The translations under genes and the position numbers were made by a program. Under the pieces are notes generated by a model. That model worked only from the letters and a program-made list of their open reading frames with translations, searched no databases and had not been told where the DNA came from. Positions 40,099 to 49,265 of a stretch of 64,000 nucleotides of DNA are shown here, in pieces (the stretch's first letter is position 1; each line of letters starts with the position of its first letter). Source of the stretch: an uncultured Rikenellaceae bacterium (GTDB lineage Bacteria > Bacteroidota > Bacteroidia > Bacteroidales > Rikenellaceae); contig CAJGBR010000002.1 of NCBI GenBank assembly GCA_904501625.1, forward strand, positions 13,072-77,071. The letters run 5' to 3'.

Positions 40099-41394
40099 AT
40101 GATTAAAAATTTGCTTTTATTGTTTTTGGTCGTCTGCTTTAGCTGTTGCAGCAAGCCAATGAACAACGAAAAATTCAAGGAGTGTTTAACAACACTTAGT
40201 AGTTACAACAAACTCTACAACGAAGGAAACTTCACTGCAGAGGATTCTGCGAAACTGAAGGCATATCTGCAAGAATTTGACTCTAAATACGACATTAAGA
40301 AGGTAAACTACAAGCAGATGCTTACTCTTTTACGATACGCACATATCAATATTGTGAGTGAGTGGATTATGCCGTCACTCACAAAAATGGCCGAACAGAA
40401 GAGTGATAGTTCTTGTCTGTTGCAATTTGCTATGTATAATCTCGAAGGCAAAGAGGCACCTCTGACCTTCGAACGTTATATGAAGATTTTGTCAAATCCG
40501 TATCTTATGATACACTTGAGCAACAGTAATTTTGTATTGAAATTGGTCAGCAAAATCGAAATGAACGCTACTCAAACCGAACAACTCATAAGACATATAA
40601 TGCCACATATTGACTCAAAGGTTGCGGTTTTCGGATTTTATGCTCTGACAAGCGAAGTGTGGGGAAAAATTTTGGCTGCGGGAGAAGCTTTCCCGAAAGA
40701 GTTGAAGGAAGAGTACTATCAGAAGGTTCTTGCTGCAATGCGTGAAATCATTGATGAGGACAAAGACTTGAATGTCAACAATCTTAAAGAGACATATGCA
40801 TCATTCAACACCCTCTATGCACGAGGCGAACTGATTGGTAGCATTGCTCCTGAGCTTGACTTTATCTGGAATAGTGCCGGTATGGAACTGAAAAATCTGT
40901 CAGATTTGCGAGGCAAGATTGTTATTGTTGATTTCTGGGCAACTTGGTGTACTCCGTGTGTGAGATCTTTCCCCAATATCAGAAAACTTCAGGAGAGATA
41001 CAAAGATTACCCCGTAGTGTTCATCGGTGTTACCAGCATACAGGGACGCCACATCGACCGTGTAAACAACAAAACAATTGACACAAAAGGTGATCCAGAA
41101 AAAGAATTAAACCTAATGAAGGTCTTTATAAAAGATCAGAATATGACTTGGAATGTAGCATTCACGAAACAGGAAGTATACAATCCCGACTATGGTGTTC
41201 GTGGAATACCTCACATTGCGATTATTGACACAGAAGGTAAAGTTCGTTACAACAAGATTAATCCGGGTTCAGCACCATATGAAGAGGCTGAAAAGATTGA
41301 TGCATTGCTGAAAGAAGCAGGACTGAAATATCCTACACAACCAATGGAAAAACGAAACTATGCTGCAGAAGCTGCTGCCTCGACAAAGAAATAA
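40099..41394 (+). CDS. Thioredoxin-fold (TlpA/ResA-like) lipoprotein
   Basis: A 431-residue lipoprotein. From the ATG at 40099 the signal (MIKNLLLLFLVVCFSCC) has Cys residues at 16 and 17, either of which could be lipidated. A helical N-terminal region of about 230 residues has no recognised domain. The C-terminal TlpA-like domain begins near residue 245 and contains the redox motif WCTPC at 283-287, and ends with the RGIPHIAIIDTEG cis-Pro loop. It probably reduces or isomerises disulfides in the periplasm or at the membrane surface. A strong terminator follows. Confidence 0.9.
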   Translation: MIKNLLLLFLVVCFSCCSKPMNNEKFKECLTTLSSYNKLYNEGNFTAEDSAKLKAYLQEFDSKYDIKKVNYKQMLTLLRYAHINIVSEWIMPSLTKMAEQKSDSSCLLQFAMYNLEGKEAPLTFERYMKILSNPYLMIHLSNSNFVLKLVSKIEMNATQTEQLIRHIMPHIDSKVAVFGFYALTSEVWGKILAAGEAFPKELKEEYYQKVLAAMREIIDEDKDLNVNNLKETYASFNTLYARGELIGSIAPELDFIWNSAGMELKNLSDLRGKIVIVDFWATWCTPCVRSFPNIRKLQERYKDYPVVFIGVTSIQGRHIDRVNNKTIDTKGDPEKELNLMKVFIKDQNMTWNVAFTKQEVYNPDYGVRGIPHIAIIDTEGKVRYNKINPGSAPYEEAEKIDALLKEAGLKYPTQPMEKRNYAAEAAASTKK

Positions 41395-41413
41395 TCTGTT
41401 TTTTACCCGATAT

Positions 41414-41452
41414 AAAAATAACCCGTCGAACAATCTCGCGGGTTATTTTTTT
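41414..41452. terminator. Bidirectional terminator after the thioredoxin-fold lipoprotein
   Basis: AAAAATAACCCG (41414-41425) and CGGGTTATTTTT (41439-41450) pair over 12 bases with a 13-nt loop, followed by TTTTTTT on the plus strand and A/T on the other. It serves both converging genes. Confidence 0.9.
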
Positions 41453-41469
41453 GCGTTTTATACGGGTAT

Positions 41470-41778
41470 TTAAGCCTCGCCCTTGACCTTCACATTAAAT
41501 CCTTTGTTGATTGGTACAGGGATCTTTATTTCGCCGAAAATCTGCTCATATTTCGAGATATTTTCAGTTAGAGACATCAGCAATCTCTTGGCGTGTTCGG
41601 GAGTCAAAATAATTCTGTTTTTGACGGGAGCCTTTTCCAATCCCGGCATTACTCTGACAAAATCCAAAATAAACTCAGATGTCGAATGAGATATGACCGT
41701 CAGATTGGCATAGGTACCTTCACCGATCTCTTTTGATAATTCGATAGTCAATGGGATTTCAATTTCTTCTTTTTCCAT
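41470..41778 (-). CDS. DUF3467 family protein
   Basis: A 102-residue cytoplasmic protein of the DUF3467 family. Diagnostic parts are GTYANLTVISHSTSEFILDF and the RIILTPEHAKRLLMSLTENI helix. The function is not established. The ATG at 41778 gives the normal family start (MEKEEIEIPL); an ATG 36 bases earlier would add 12 hydrophobic residues overlapping a gene remnant. It stands alone between a shared terminator and the intergenic region before lpxK. Confidence 0.85.
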   Translation of the reverse strand: MEKEEIEIPLTIELSKEIGEGTYANLTVISHSTSEFILDFVRVMPGLEKAPVKNRIILTPEHAKRLLMSLTENISKYEQIFGEIKIPVPINKGFNVKVKGEA

Positions 41779-41806
41779 AATCAGTACTTCTAAATATTCC
41801 GTAAAA

Positions 41807-41962
41807 TTATTCAATTTCTGTGGAAAAACAAAAAACTATAAAATGAGGTTCATCTTTGGTAGCATTATCCCACGAACCACCATTTTGTGTGATATACAAT
41901 CTCACACGATATTCGTGGCCACGATAAATATTATGATCGGTATTTGTATCTGCAACACGCCA
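41807..41962 (-). pseudogene. Possible 3' remnant of a lost gene
   Basis: Read on the minus strand, a 51-codon frame ends in TAA and encodes a protein-like stretch (WRVADTNTDHNIYRGHEYRV, then RLYITQNGGSWDNATKDEPH and FIVFCFSTEIE). It has varied, non-repetitive composition with aromatic and Gly residues like a beta-rich domain. A stop codon lies immediately before the first Trp codon and no start codon is present. I infer the 3' end of a decayed gene; the family is not recognised. A chance open frame is the main alternative. Confidence 0.35.
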
Positions 41963-42306
41963 TTATAACAATGGACATTAGTAGAATTTTTCTCCTCATA
42001 ATTCTATTTTTTAAACTTTATTCTGTTTTTATCTCTCACAAATAGCCGAACTATTTGAAATTGTATACTTTTTTCTCTTTTAAAATTTGGAAGTATATTG
42101 ATTTTATTTATTAACATCTTGATTTTAAGTAAAATAATTTCACTTATCGGGCTGCAAAGGTGATATCCTATATTCGAAAATATAAAGTATTTAGAAAAAA
42201 TATTCAATTTTTTATCATTTGTTATAAAATGATAAATTAAAAAATCAATATACGGTCAACAAAAATGAGATGTTTTTGCTAAAAAATGATGTAAAACAGA
42301 AATTAT

Positions 42307-42337
42307 TTTGAAAATCAATTTTTTACTCTTAACTTTG
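42307..42337 (+). promoter_or_regulatory. Promoter of lpxK
   Basis: TTTG at 42307-42310, a 19-nt spacer and TAACTTTG at 42330-42337 match the Bacteroidota consensus fully. The leader before the ATG at 42367 would be about 24 nt. Confidence 0.7.
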
Positions 42338-42366
42338 AGGGATTCTGTAATACTTAATGATACCAA

Positions 42367-43437
42367 ATGAAAGAATTATTATTAACACCACTATCGTGGC
42401 TCTACGGTCTCGGAGTATTCATCAGACACAAGTTGTTTGATTTGAAAATACTCAAGAGTGTTGAGTTTAATATTCCGATAGTCTGTGTAGGTAATATTGC
42501 TGTTGGTGGTACGGGAAAAACTCCTCATACTGAGTATCTTATCTCATATCTCAGTAGACAGTACAATGTGGGTATTCTCTCAAGAGGTTACGGCAGAAAA
42601 ACAAAAGGATTTATCGAAGCTACACGCGAATCTTCTTACAGGGAAATAGGTGATGAACCAAAACAGATAAAACAAAAATTTCCAAATATTCCGGTTTGTG
42701 TATGTGAAAAGAGGGTTGATGGTATAAAAAAAATGAGGGAATTACACCCCGAAATCAACCTTATAATATTAGACGACGCATTCCAACATCGATACGTTGA
42801 ACCTTGGATAAATATTGTTCTAGTAGATTTCAATAATCCTTTCTACGAAGATAAACTGATGCCGCTTGGTACTCTGAGAGACCTGAAAAAACAGATGAAC
42901 AGAGCTCACGTAGTCATAATGACTAAGGTCAACAGAACACTTACACCTCTGGATCTCAGAATAACTAAAAAGAAACTTGCATTATTACCATTCCAGAATC
43001 TATACTACACAGAAATTGTCTATGACGAGCTTATGCCTATGTTCTGGAGTGAACATCAACCCAAACCCAAGGATAAGGGTAAAGTCATAGTAATGACCGG
43101 TATAGCACGTCCTGAATCTTTGTATAAGTATCTCGAAAGCAAGTATGAAATTGTAGAGAAGATTGAGTATCCCGATCACCACGCATATAAGGTTTATGAC
43201 CTTAAGAAACTTGAACAGATTCTCAGTAAGTATCCGAATGATACAATAGTTGTGGTAACCGAAAAGGACTCGGTTAAATTGAGTAATAAAAACAAAATCA
43301 GTAAAACTATTCAAGATAGATTATACTACGCACCAATCGGAATACAATTTATTGATGACAGAAGAGATAATTTTCATAATTTATTGAATACGTATGTTAG
43401 AGAAAATCAAAAATACAACATCATTTCTTCAGACTAA
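42367..43437 (+). CDS. lpxK: Tetraacyldisaccharide 4'-kinase LpxK
   Basis: LpxK phosphorylates the 4' position of the lipid A disaccharide precursor at the inner-membrane surface. The 356-residue protein has an N-terminal hydrophobic helix at about 5-20, the P-loop GGTGKT at 47-52, the ILSRGYGR segment and the [10 protein letters not shown] motif. Presence of LpxK confirms a Gram-negative cell making lipid A. Its 3' end overlaps the start of the nucleoside phosphorylase gene by 44 bases. It has its own promoter. Confidence 0.95.
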   Translation: MKELLLTPLSWLYGLGVFIRHKLFDLKILKSVEFNIPIVCVGNIAVGGTGKTPHTEYLISYLSRQYNVGILSRGYGRKTKGFIEATRESSYREIGDEPKQIKQKFPNIPVCVCEKRVDGIKKMRELHPEINLIILDDAFQHRYVEPWINIVLVDFNNPFYEDKLMPLGTLRDLKKQMNRAHVVIMTKVNRTLTPLDLRITKKKLALLPFQNLYYTEIVYDELMPMFWSEHQPKPKDKGKVIVMTGIARPESLYKYLESKYEIVEKIEYPDHHAYKVYDLKKLEQILSKYPNDTIVVVTEKDSVKLSNKNKISKTIQDRLYYAPIGIQFIDDRRDNFHNLLNTYVRENQKYNIISSD

Positions 43438-44203
43438 CTATTTAAAAGATTTTACACCCAAAGTAGGTATAATATTGGGTACTGGACTCGGTGGATTGGC
43501 TACAAAAATAGAAAAGTTTGTAGAGATAAAATACTCAGAAATACCCAATTTTCCACAATCAACAGTTGCAGGACACAGTGGTAAACTTGTTTTCGGTAAA
43601 CTCGGCGGAGTTAATGTTGTTGCAATGCAGGGACGATTCCACTACTATGAAGGATATACAACACAAGAGGTTACGTTTCCTGTTAGAGTAATGAAACTAT
43701 TGGGTATCAACTATCTGTTTGTATCGAATGCTTCAGGTGGAGTTAATCAGACATTCTCTGCAGGAGATATTATGATTATTAACGATCATATCAATCTTAT
43801 TCCCAATCCACTTATCGGAAAAAATATGGACGAATTTGGAGTAAGATTCCCTGAAATGAGTGAACCATACAGCCACGAATTGATATCACTGGCTGAGAAG
43901 TGTGCCAAAGAATTAAATATAGATGTTAAGAAAGGTGTTTATACTGCATTGAGTGGACCCTCACTTGAAACAAATGCTGAATACCGATTCATCAGAACAA
44001 TCGGCGGAGATGCCGTGGGAATGTCGACTGTTCCAGAGGTAATAGTTGCAAGACATATGCAGTTACCTGTATTTGGAATTTCAGTCATAACAAACATAGG
44101 CGGTAGTGGAAAAAAAGATTCTCACGAAGAAAACTGCCGAGTTGGACAATCAGCAGAAGAGAGATTGTCTAAATTGATAATAAATATGTTAGAACAACTT
44201 TAA
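43394..44203 (+). CDS. Purine nucleoside phosphorylase (trimeric type)
   Basis: This enzyme splits purine nucleosides with phosphate to the base and ribose 1-phosphate. The 269-residue protein has the PNP-II features [12 protein letters not shown] (phosphate loop), [19 protein letters not shown] and [12 protein letters not shown], and the late GMSTVPEV and ISVITNIGG segments. The ATG at 43394 lies 44 bases inside lpxK; this start is kept because the family N-terminal helix ([12 protein letters not shown]) lies before the phosphate loop. It should be co-translated with lpxK and is followed by ssb after 14 bp. Confidence 0.93.
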   Translation: MLEKIKNTTSFLQTNYLKDFTPKVGIILGTGLGGLATKIEKFVEIKYSEIPNFPQSTVAGHSGKLVFGKLGGVNVVAMQGRFHYYEGYTTQEVTFPVRVMKLLGINYLFVSNASGGVNQTFSAGDIMIINDHINLIPNPLIGKNMDEFGVRFPEMSEPYSHELISLAEKCAKELNIDVKKGVYTALSGPSLETNAEYRFIRTIGGDAVGMSTVPEVIVARHMQLPVFGISVITNIGGSGKKDSHEENCRVGQSAEERLSKLIINMLEQL

Positions 44204-44217
44204 TTTTCTATAAAAAT

Positions 44218-44700
44218 ATGATAAACAAGGTAATTTTGGTAGGAAATGTGGGTCAGGATCCAGATGTTCGGTCGTTTGATGGCGGAGTGAAGGTAGCCCG
44301 TTTGCGAGTTGCTACAACAGAAAGAATTTACGATCAGTCAACAAAGACCTACAAAGATCACACCGAGTGGCACACCGTTACATTATGGAGAGGTCTTGCA
44401 GATGTTGCAGACCGTTTTGTACGCAAAGGATCTCAGATATACATCGAGGGAAAAATTCGCAGCCGCGAATGGACAGATAAAGATAATATTAAAAGAACAG
44501 GTATAGAAATCTTAGCAGATGAAATGAAATTACTTGGCCGTAAATCAGAATCAGCTACCCCTATAGGACAATACAGTGGAGGTGGAAATATGGGTGCAGG
44601 TAATTCATCTGTTACCCCTGCTCCACATCCCACCTCTTATAGTGAACCTGTTACACAGCCATCATCTACATCAATTGAAGAAGATGATCTGCCGTTTTAA
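44218..44700 (+). CDS. ssb: Single-stranded DNA-binding protein
   Basis: A 160-residue SSB. The N-terminal OB fold (about 1-105) begins MINKVILVGNVGQDPDVR and includes HTEWHTVTLWR and GSQIYIEGKIRSREW. A flexible Gly/Ser/Pro-rich linker follows, and the acidic tip EEDDLPF at the C-terminus recruits partner proteins. All are standard for bacterial SSB. It is one of a co-directional run with lpxK and the nucleoside phosphorylase gene. Its stop is 3 bp from the stop of nadA on the other strand, with no terminator between. Confidence 0.96.
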   Translation: MINKVILVGNVGQDPDVRSFDGGVKVARLRVATTERIYDQSTKTYKDHTEWHTVTLWRGLADVADRFVRKGSQIYIEGKIRSREWTDKDNIKRTGIEILADEMKLLGRKSESATPIGQYSGGGNMGAGNSSVTPAPHPTSYSEPVTQPSSTSIEEDDLPF

Positions 44701-44703
44701 CAA

Positions 44704-45633
44704 TTAAGAGAGTTCCAACATTCTAACGATAGGCAATTTAGCACGCTCGATAATCTCTTGATCAAGAGATATTTCGGGCGTTTCGTTTTTCAGAGTTTCA
44801 AGTATATTTTCGAGTGTAACCATTTTCATATAGTCGCAGTCATTGCAGTTGCGAGCGTCCCCTTCTGGTGGAGCCGGAATGAATTTCTTATCTTTACACT
44901 CTTCATACATTTTGTGTAATATACCAGATTCTGTAGCCACAATAAATTCAACAGCAGAATCTTTCTTAACGAAGTCAAGTATAGCAGCAGTCGACCCTAC
45001 AAAATCAGCCACATTTAATACCGATTTTTTACATTCAGGATGGGCAACTACTTTAGCCATCGGATACTTATTTCTAAGCTCTTCTATCAATTTTTCAGAG
45101 AATCTTTCGTGTACGTGGCAACAACCGTCCCATATTTTCATATCACGTCCCGTAATAGTTTTGATATAGTTACCAAGATTTCTGTCCGGACCAAATATAA
45201 TAGGTTTATTAGGGTCAATCGAATTAATCACCTTAATTGCGTTACTCGAAGTACAAACTATATCTGTTAGAGCCTTTACCCCCACAGAGGTATTGACGTA
45301 TGAAACGACGATATGGTCAGGATATTTTTCGACGAATTTTTTAAACTCAACAGCAGGACACGAGTCTGCAAGAGAGCAACTTGCCTCAAGAACAGGAATC
45401 AACACCTTCTTTTTCGGAGATAGTATCTTAGCAGTTTCAGCCATAAAATTAACACCGGCAAACAGAATGATATCAGCATCTGTTTTAGCAGCAACTTGGG
45501 CTAAAGCAAGACTATCACCAACGAAATCAGCAATATCCTGAACTTCAGGACGTGTGTAATAATGAGCCATAATAATGGCATTTTTTTCTGTTTTCAGCCT
45601 GTTAATTTCGGTAATTAATTCTCTATTATCCAT
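44704..45633 (-). CDS. nadA: Quinolinate synthase NadA
   Basis: NadA condenses iminoaspartate with dihydroxyacetone phosphate to quinolinate in NAD synthesis, using a [4Fe-4S] cluster. The 309-residue protein has AHYYTRPEVQDIADFVGDS at about 24-42, the VLEASCSLAD region with one cluster Cys, HPECKKS and CNDCDYMKMVTLE near the C-terminus. nadB and nadC are not adjacent. Its promoter region faces the lysine operon across a 650-bp AT-rich gap, and it converges on ssb with only 3 bp between stops. Confidence 0.96.
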   Translation of the reverse strand: MDNRELITEINRLKTEKNAIIMAHYYTRPEVQDIADFVGDSLALAQVAAKTDADIILFAGVNFMAETAKILSPKKKVLIPVLEASCSLADSCPAVEFKKFVEKYPDHIVVSYVNTSVGVKALTDIVCTSSNAIKVINSIDPNKPIIFGPDRNLGNYIKTITGRDMKIWDGCCHVHERFSEKLIEELRNKYPMAKVVAHPECKKSVLNVADFVGSTAAILDFVKKDSAVEFIVATESGILHKMYEECKDKKFIPAPPEGDARNCNDCDYMKMVTLENILETLKNETPEISLDQEIIERAKLPIVRMLELS

Positions 45634-45676
45634 AAAATCAAATATTTAGTTATTTAGATTTTAAAATTCCTGACTG

Positions 45677-45684
45677 CAAAATTA
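45677..45684 (-). promoter_or_regulatory. -7 promoter element of nadA
   Basis: On the minus strand this reads TAATTTTG, a full TAnnTTTG match, 43 bp upstream of the nadA start. No -33 TTTG is visible at 19-21 nt. Confidence 0.45.
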
Positions 45685-45943
45685 ATCAAAAAAAGCCACA
45701 TTTTTAATTATTAAATTTTTGATTCAAGATTTTTTATCAACACACATTTTTTTTTCAAAATTTCTAATAATTCAATAAGAATAAAAAAATCAATGGTAAT
45801 AATAATATGTGTTGGTAATGTTAGTAATTTTTTTGTCTGAAATTTATCATCATTAATATAGTTTGATTGTTAATAAATTTTTACATTAAAATTCTTATTT
45901 ATTGTAGTTTACATTGATAAATAAACAATAGTTGAAATTGTTG

Positions 45944-45959
45944 TTGACATATTGACATA
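45944..45959. repeat. Tandem direct repeat TTGACATA x2
   Basis: Two adjacent, identical 8-bp units lie about 280 bp before the lysine operon promoter. They might be a regulator-binding site or a chance feature of AT-rich DNA. Confidence 0.4.
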
Positions 45960-46235
45960 ATGAAATTTTCAACAAATTGTATTCAATATATTTTTAGAAA
46001 AAAATCAATAACTCTTTTCGTTATTTGAAAAATAATTTTGGATATACAAATTTTTATTAGTTGCAAGCATTTTTTTTCAAAATAGATAGACAAGTTATAT
46101 ACGTATTTTTGACAACTTATCAACATTTATAGAATTTAATCTTTGTTTTAATAAAAATTTAACATATTTTAAAACTAACGTAAAAAATAAGCAATATATT
46201 TTTTTGAAAAAATAAAAATAAACAAAAAAAATTAT

Positions 46236-46243
46236 TACATTTG
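46236..46243 (+). promoter_or_regulatory. -7 promoter element of the lysine fermentation operon
   Basis: TACATTTG is an exact TAnnTTTG match. Transcription would start near 46249, giving a leader of about 37 nt before the first ATG at 46286. No well-placed -33 TTTG is visible, which suits a promoter that depends on an activator. Confidence 0.6.
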
Positions 46244-46285
46244 TGAATCTTAAAAGTAGTGTAACTAATTCAAAACATAATAGAT

Positions 46286-46930
46286 ATGGATAAATTTATT
46301 ACCGCAAAAGAGGCTGCCGCATTGATTAAAGACGGTATGACCGTAATGGTAGGAGGATTCTTGGCAAACGGAACTCCAAACCGCATCATCGAAGAGATGG
46401 AAAAAAGCGGAGTAAAAGACCTTACTATAATTTGTAACGACACAGGTTACCCCGATAGAGGAATTGGTCGTTTGGTTGTAAGTGGTCAAATTAAACACGT
46501 TATAGCTTCACACGTAGGAACAAATCCTGTTACAGGAGAAAAGATGAATTCTGGTGAAATGAAAGTTACTTTCTATCCACAGGGAACTCTTGCTGAGTGT
46601 GTACGTGCAGGTGGTGCAGGACTTGGTGGTGTGTTGACCAGAACAGGACTCGGAACAATCATCGAAGAGGGTAAAGAAAAAATTATGGTAGACGGAGTAG
46701 AATACCTGCTCGAAAAACCATTGCGTGCAGATGTTGCTATCATAGGAGGTACAATTTGCGATGAAGCTGGTAATATTGTGTATAAGGGAACTACTAATAA
46801 CTTCAATCAGTTGATGGCTGCAGCTGCAGACCTCGTGATTGCTGAACCAGAACAAATTGTTAAAGTAGGTGAGATTGCACCCGAACAGGTTCATACACCT
46901 GCAATCTTTATTGATAAAATTGTTAAATAA
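46286..46930 (+). CDS. Butyryl-CoA:acetoacetate CoA-transferase, subunit A
   Basis: Subunit A (AtoD/CtfA type, 214 residues) of a heteromeric family I CoA-transferase. The glycine motif GGFLANGTPNRII lies at about 23-35, and GLGGVLTRTGLGTIIEEGK in the middle is typical. In lysine fermentation the enzyme moves CoA from butyryl-CoA to acetoacetate, releasing butyrate and yielding acetoacetyl-CoA. It is the first gene of the operon, while the B subunit lies 8.3 kb downstream at 55241, an unusual separation for subunits that are generally adjacent. Exact acyl specificity is inferred from context. Confidence 0.93.
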   Translation: MDKFITAKEAAALIKDGMTVMVGGFLANGTPNRIIEEMEKSGVKDLTIICNDTGYPDRGIGRLVVSGQIKHVIASHVGTNPVTGEKMNSGEMKVTFYPQGTLAECVRAGGAGLGGVLTRTGLGTIIEEGKEKIMVDGVEYLLEKPLRADVAIIGGTICDEAGNIVYKGTTNNFNQLMAAAADLVIAEPEQIVKVGEIAPEQVHTPAIFIDKIVK

Positions 46931-46949
46931 CCTGCAAAAAGTATAGATT

Positions 46950-47333
46950 ATGAAATCATTAATCAGATTACGTATGGCATCACACGATGCACACTATGGC
47001 GGAAACTTGGTTGACGGAGCACGTATGCTTCAACTATTTGGAGATGTTGCAACAGAACTTCTCATTATGAATGATGGTGATGAAGGATTGTTCTGTGCAT
47101 ACGATAATGTAGAATTCTTGGCACCAGTCTATGCAGGTGATTACATCGAAGCTGAAGGAGAAATCACACACGTAGGAAATACATCTCGCAAGATGAGTTT
47201 TGTAGCTCGTAAGGTTATTGCTCCCAGAACAGATATTTCGGCATCTGCTGCAGATGTATTGGCAGAACCTATTGTAGTATGTCGTGCAACAGGTACTTGT
47301 GTAGTACCCAAAGATTGTCAGCGTAAGAAATAA
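46950..47333 (+). CDS. kal: 3-aminobutyryl-CoA ammonia lyase Kal
   Basis: Kal removes ammonia from L-3-aminobutyryl-CoA to form crotonyl-CoA. The 127-residue protein has a hotdog fold pattern: the first strand [27 protein letters not shown] matches the family start in outline, and [19 protein letters not shown] lies in the middle. The short length and the position directly before kce are as in known lysine clusters. Without the context it could be mistaken for a thioesterase; the context makes Kal the better call. Confidence 0.92.
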   Translation: MKSLIRLRMASHDAHYGGNLVDGARMLQLFGDVATELLIMNDGDEGLFCAYDNVEFLAPVYAGDYIEAEGEITHVGNTSRKMSFVARKVIAPRTDISASAADVLAEPIVVCRATGTCVVPKDCQRKK

Positions 47334-47360
47334 GATAATCACACTTAAAAAATCAGACAG

Positions 47361-48182
47361 ATGGAAAAACTTATAATTACGGCTGCTATTTGTGGTGCAG
47401 AGGTAACAAAAGAACAAAACCCTGCAGTACCATATACAGTAGAAGAACTTGTTAGAGAGGCTAAATCGGCTGTAGATGCTGGTGCGGCAATCGTACACGT
47501 ACACGTTCGTGAAGATGATGGAACTCCAACTCAGAGTAAAGAACGTTTTAAAGTTTGTATGGACGCAATTAAAGCAGCTTGTCCTGATGTTATTCTTATT
47601 CCGTCAACAGGTGGTGCAGTAGGAATGACTGCTGAAGAACGTCTTCAACCGACAGAATTGTTTCCTGAGATGGCAACATTGGACTGCGGTACCTGTAATT
47701 TCGGTGACGATGTCTTCGAAAATACAATGCCGATGATGAGAGAATTTGGTAAGAGAATGATTGAAAACAATATCAAACCAGAGTATGAATGTTTTGAAAT
47801 GGGTCATCTTGATACAGTTCTCGCAATGGCTAAAAAGGGACAAGTTCCTGGAGCTCCTATGCAATTCAACTTCGTATTGGGTGTTCCGGGCTGTACACCG
47901 GCAACAGTTCAGAATCTTTGCTGGTTGGTAAATGGTATTCCGGCGGGTTCAACCTGGACTGCAACAGGAATTGGACGTCACGCATTCACACTTGCAGCTG
48001 CAGCCATCGCAATGGGTGGTAACGTCAGAGTAGGTTTTGAAGATAATCTATATCTTTCAAGAGGTGTTCTTGCAAAATCTAACGGCGAATTGGTAGAGAA
48101 AGTTGTGAGAATTGCAAAGGAATTGGGACGCGAAATCGCGACTCCGGCAGAAGCACGTCAAATTTTGGGTTTGACAAAATAA
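47361..48182 (+). CDS. kce: 3-keto-5-aminohexanoate cleavage enzyme Kce
   Basis: Kce condenses 3-keto-5-aminohexanoate with acetyl-CoA and cleaves it to 3-aminobutyryl-CoA and acetoacetate. The 273-residue protein is a BKACE-family TIM barrel. The zinc ligands His46 and His48 are in IVHVHVRED, and the GTCNFGDDVFENT and FEMGHLDT segments line the active site. GVPGCTPATVQNL and TATGIGRHAFTLAA follow. Length and motifs are typical, and its neighbours (kal before, kdd after) are the enzymes that act next to it in the pathway. Confidence 0.95.
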   Translation: MEKLIITAAICGAEVTKEQNPAVPYTVEELVREAKSAVDAGAAIVHVHVREDDGTPTQSKERFKVCMDAIKAACPDVILIPSTGGAVGMTAEERLQPTELFPEMATLDCGTCNFGDDVFENTMPMMREFGKRMIENNIKPEYECFEMGHLDTVLAMAKKGQVPGAPMQFNFVLGVPGCTPATVQNLCWLVNGIPAGSTWTATGIGRHAFTLAAAAIAMGGNVRVGFEDNLYLSRGVLAKSNGELVEKVVRIAKELGREIATPAEARQILGLTK

Positions 48183-48218
48183 AAAAAAGAGTTATAAAAA
48201 ATATAAAAATTTAAAGAG

Positions 48219-49262
48219 ATGCAAAAGAAGGGAAATAAATTCGGTACTCACCGAGTAATCTCACCGAAGGGTGTACTTCCACAACCAGCGGATAAGATTG
48301 ATAATAATATGGATGAAATTTACGACAACGAGATTCTCATTGACGTAATGACATTGAATATTGACTCTGCAAGTTTCACCCAAATCAACGAACAAGCAGG
48401 TGGCGACGAAGAAAAAATTAAAGAGATTATGTTGGACATCGTTGCAAAACAAGGTAAACACCGTAATCCTGTAACAGGTTCAGGTGGTATGTTGCTTGGT
48501 AAAGTTGAAAAGATTGGTGATGCACTGAAAGATAAAATTGATTTGAAAGAGGGAGATAAGATTGCAACATTGGTATCATTGTCATTGACACCGTTGCGTA
48601 TCGACAAAATTAAATCAATTCGTAAAGATGTTGACCAGGTTGATATCGAAGGAAAGGCAATTTTGTTCGAAACAGGTATTTATGCAAAAATCCCGTCAGA
48701 TCTTCCTGAAAAATTGGCTTTGTCAGCACTCGATGTAGCAGGTGCACCAGCACAAACTGCAAAATTGGTAAAACCTGGTGATACAGTTCTCATTATCGGA
48801 GCAGGTGGTAAATCAGGTATGTTGTGCTGCTATGAAGCTAAGAAGCGTGCAGGAGTAACAGGTCGTGTAATAGGTTTGTGTCACAGCCAAAAGAGTGCAG
48901 ATCGTTTGATTCGTTTAGGATTCTGTGATGATGTTTTCTGTGCAGACGCAACAATTCCTGTACCTGTACTTGAAAAGATTGAAGAGTTGACAAAGGGTCA
49001 AATGGCAGACGTTACAATTAACAATGTAAATATTCCGAATACAGAAATGACAAGTATCATCTGTACAAAGAGAGATGGTATAGTTTATTTCTTCTCTATG
49101 GCAACCAGCTTCACAAAGGCAGCTCTCGGAGCAGAAGGTGTAGGTTCTGATGTTACAATGATTGTAGGTAACGGCTATACAAAAGGACACGCAGAAATTA
49201 CACTTCAAGAGTTGCGTGAAAACGAAGAGTTGAGAAAAGTATTCACAGAACTTTATGCATAG
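48219..49262 (+). CDS. kdd: L-erythro-3,5-diaminohexanoate dehydrogenase Kdd
   Basis: Kdd oxidatively deaminates 3,5-diaminohexanoate to 3-keto-5-aminohexanoate using NAD(P)+. The 347-residue protein begins MQKKGNKFGTHRVISPKGVL, the characteristic Kdd start. A nucleotide-binding motif LIIGAGGKSGML lies near residue 192, within a zinc-free MDR-like fold. The KWEL-like tail is not distinctive. It is placed between kce and kamA as in several known clusters. Confidence is high because sequence start, length and context agree. Confidence 0.95.
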   Translation: MQKKGNKFGTHRVISPKGVLPQPADKIDNNMDEIYDNEILIDVMTLNIDSASFTQINEQAGGDEEKIKEIMLDIVAKQGKHRNPVTGSGGMLLGKVEKIGDALKDKIDLKEGDKIATLVSLSLTPLRIDKIKSIRKDVDQVDIEGKAILFETGIYAKIPSDLPEKLALSALDVAGAPAQTAKLVKPGDTVLIIGAGGKSGMLCCYEAKKRAGVTGRVIGLCHSQKSADRLIRLGFCDDVFCADATIPVPVLEKIEELTKGQMADVTINNVNIPNTEMTSIICTKRDGIVYFFSMATSFTKAALGAEGVGSDVTMIVGNGYTKGHAEITLQELRENEELRKVFTELYA

Positions 49263-49265
49263 GTA

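Larger units (their letters stand above)
41779..42366. other. Long intergenic region before lpxK, with a gene remnant
   Basis: This 588-bp stretch holds a possible gene fragment at 41807-41962 (minus strand), then very AT-rich sequence with no credible ORF, then the lpxK promoter at 42307-42337. No hairpin terminator or RNA gene was recognised. Loss of a former gene here would explain its length. Confidence 0.5.
45634..46285. other. Long AT-rich divergent region between nadA and the lysine operon
   Basis: About 650 bp of extremely AT-rich DNA without a credible gene. It holds the -7 element of nadA near 45680, the promoter of the lysine operon near 46240 and a tandem 8-bp direct repeat at 45944-45959. 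I looked for a cobalamin riboswitch or other structured leader and found none; the operon's 5' leader is only about 40 nt. The length suits a regulated promoter with distant binding sites. Confidence 0.5.

Noticed and set aside
45634..46285. A replication origin in the AT-rich gap before the lysine operon
   Set aside because: I found no cluster of DnaA boxes (TTATCCACA-type) and no dnaA or dnaN nearby. AT richness alone is not enough.
46508..46894. Minus-strand frames across the CoA-transferase A gene
   Set aside because: They are Cys- and Ser-rich shadows of a clear coding gene on the plus strand.
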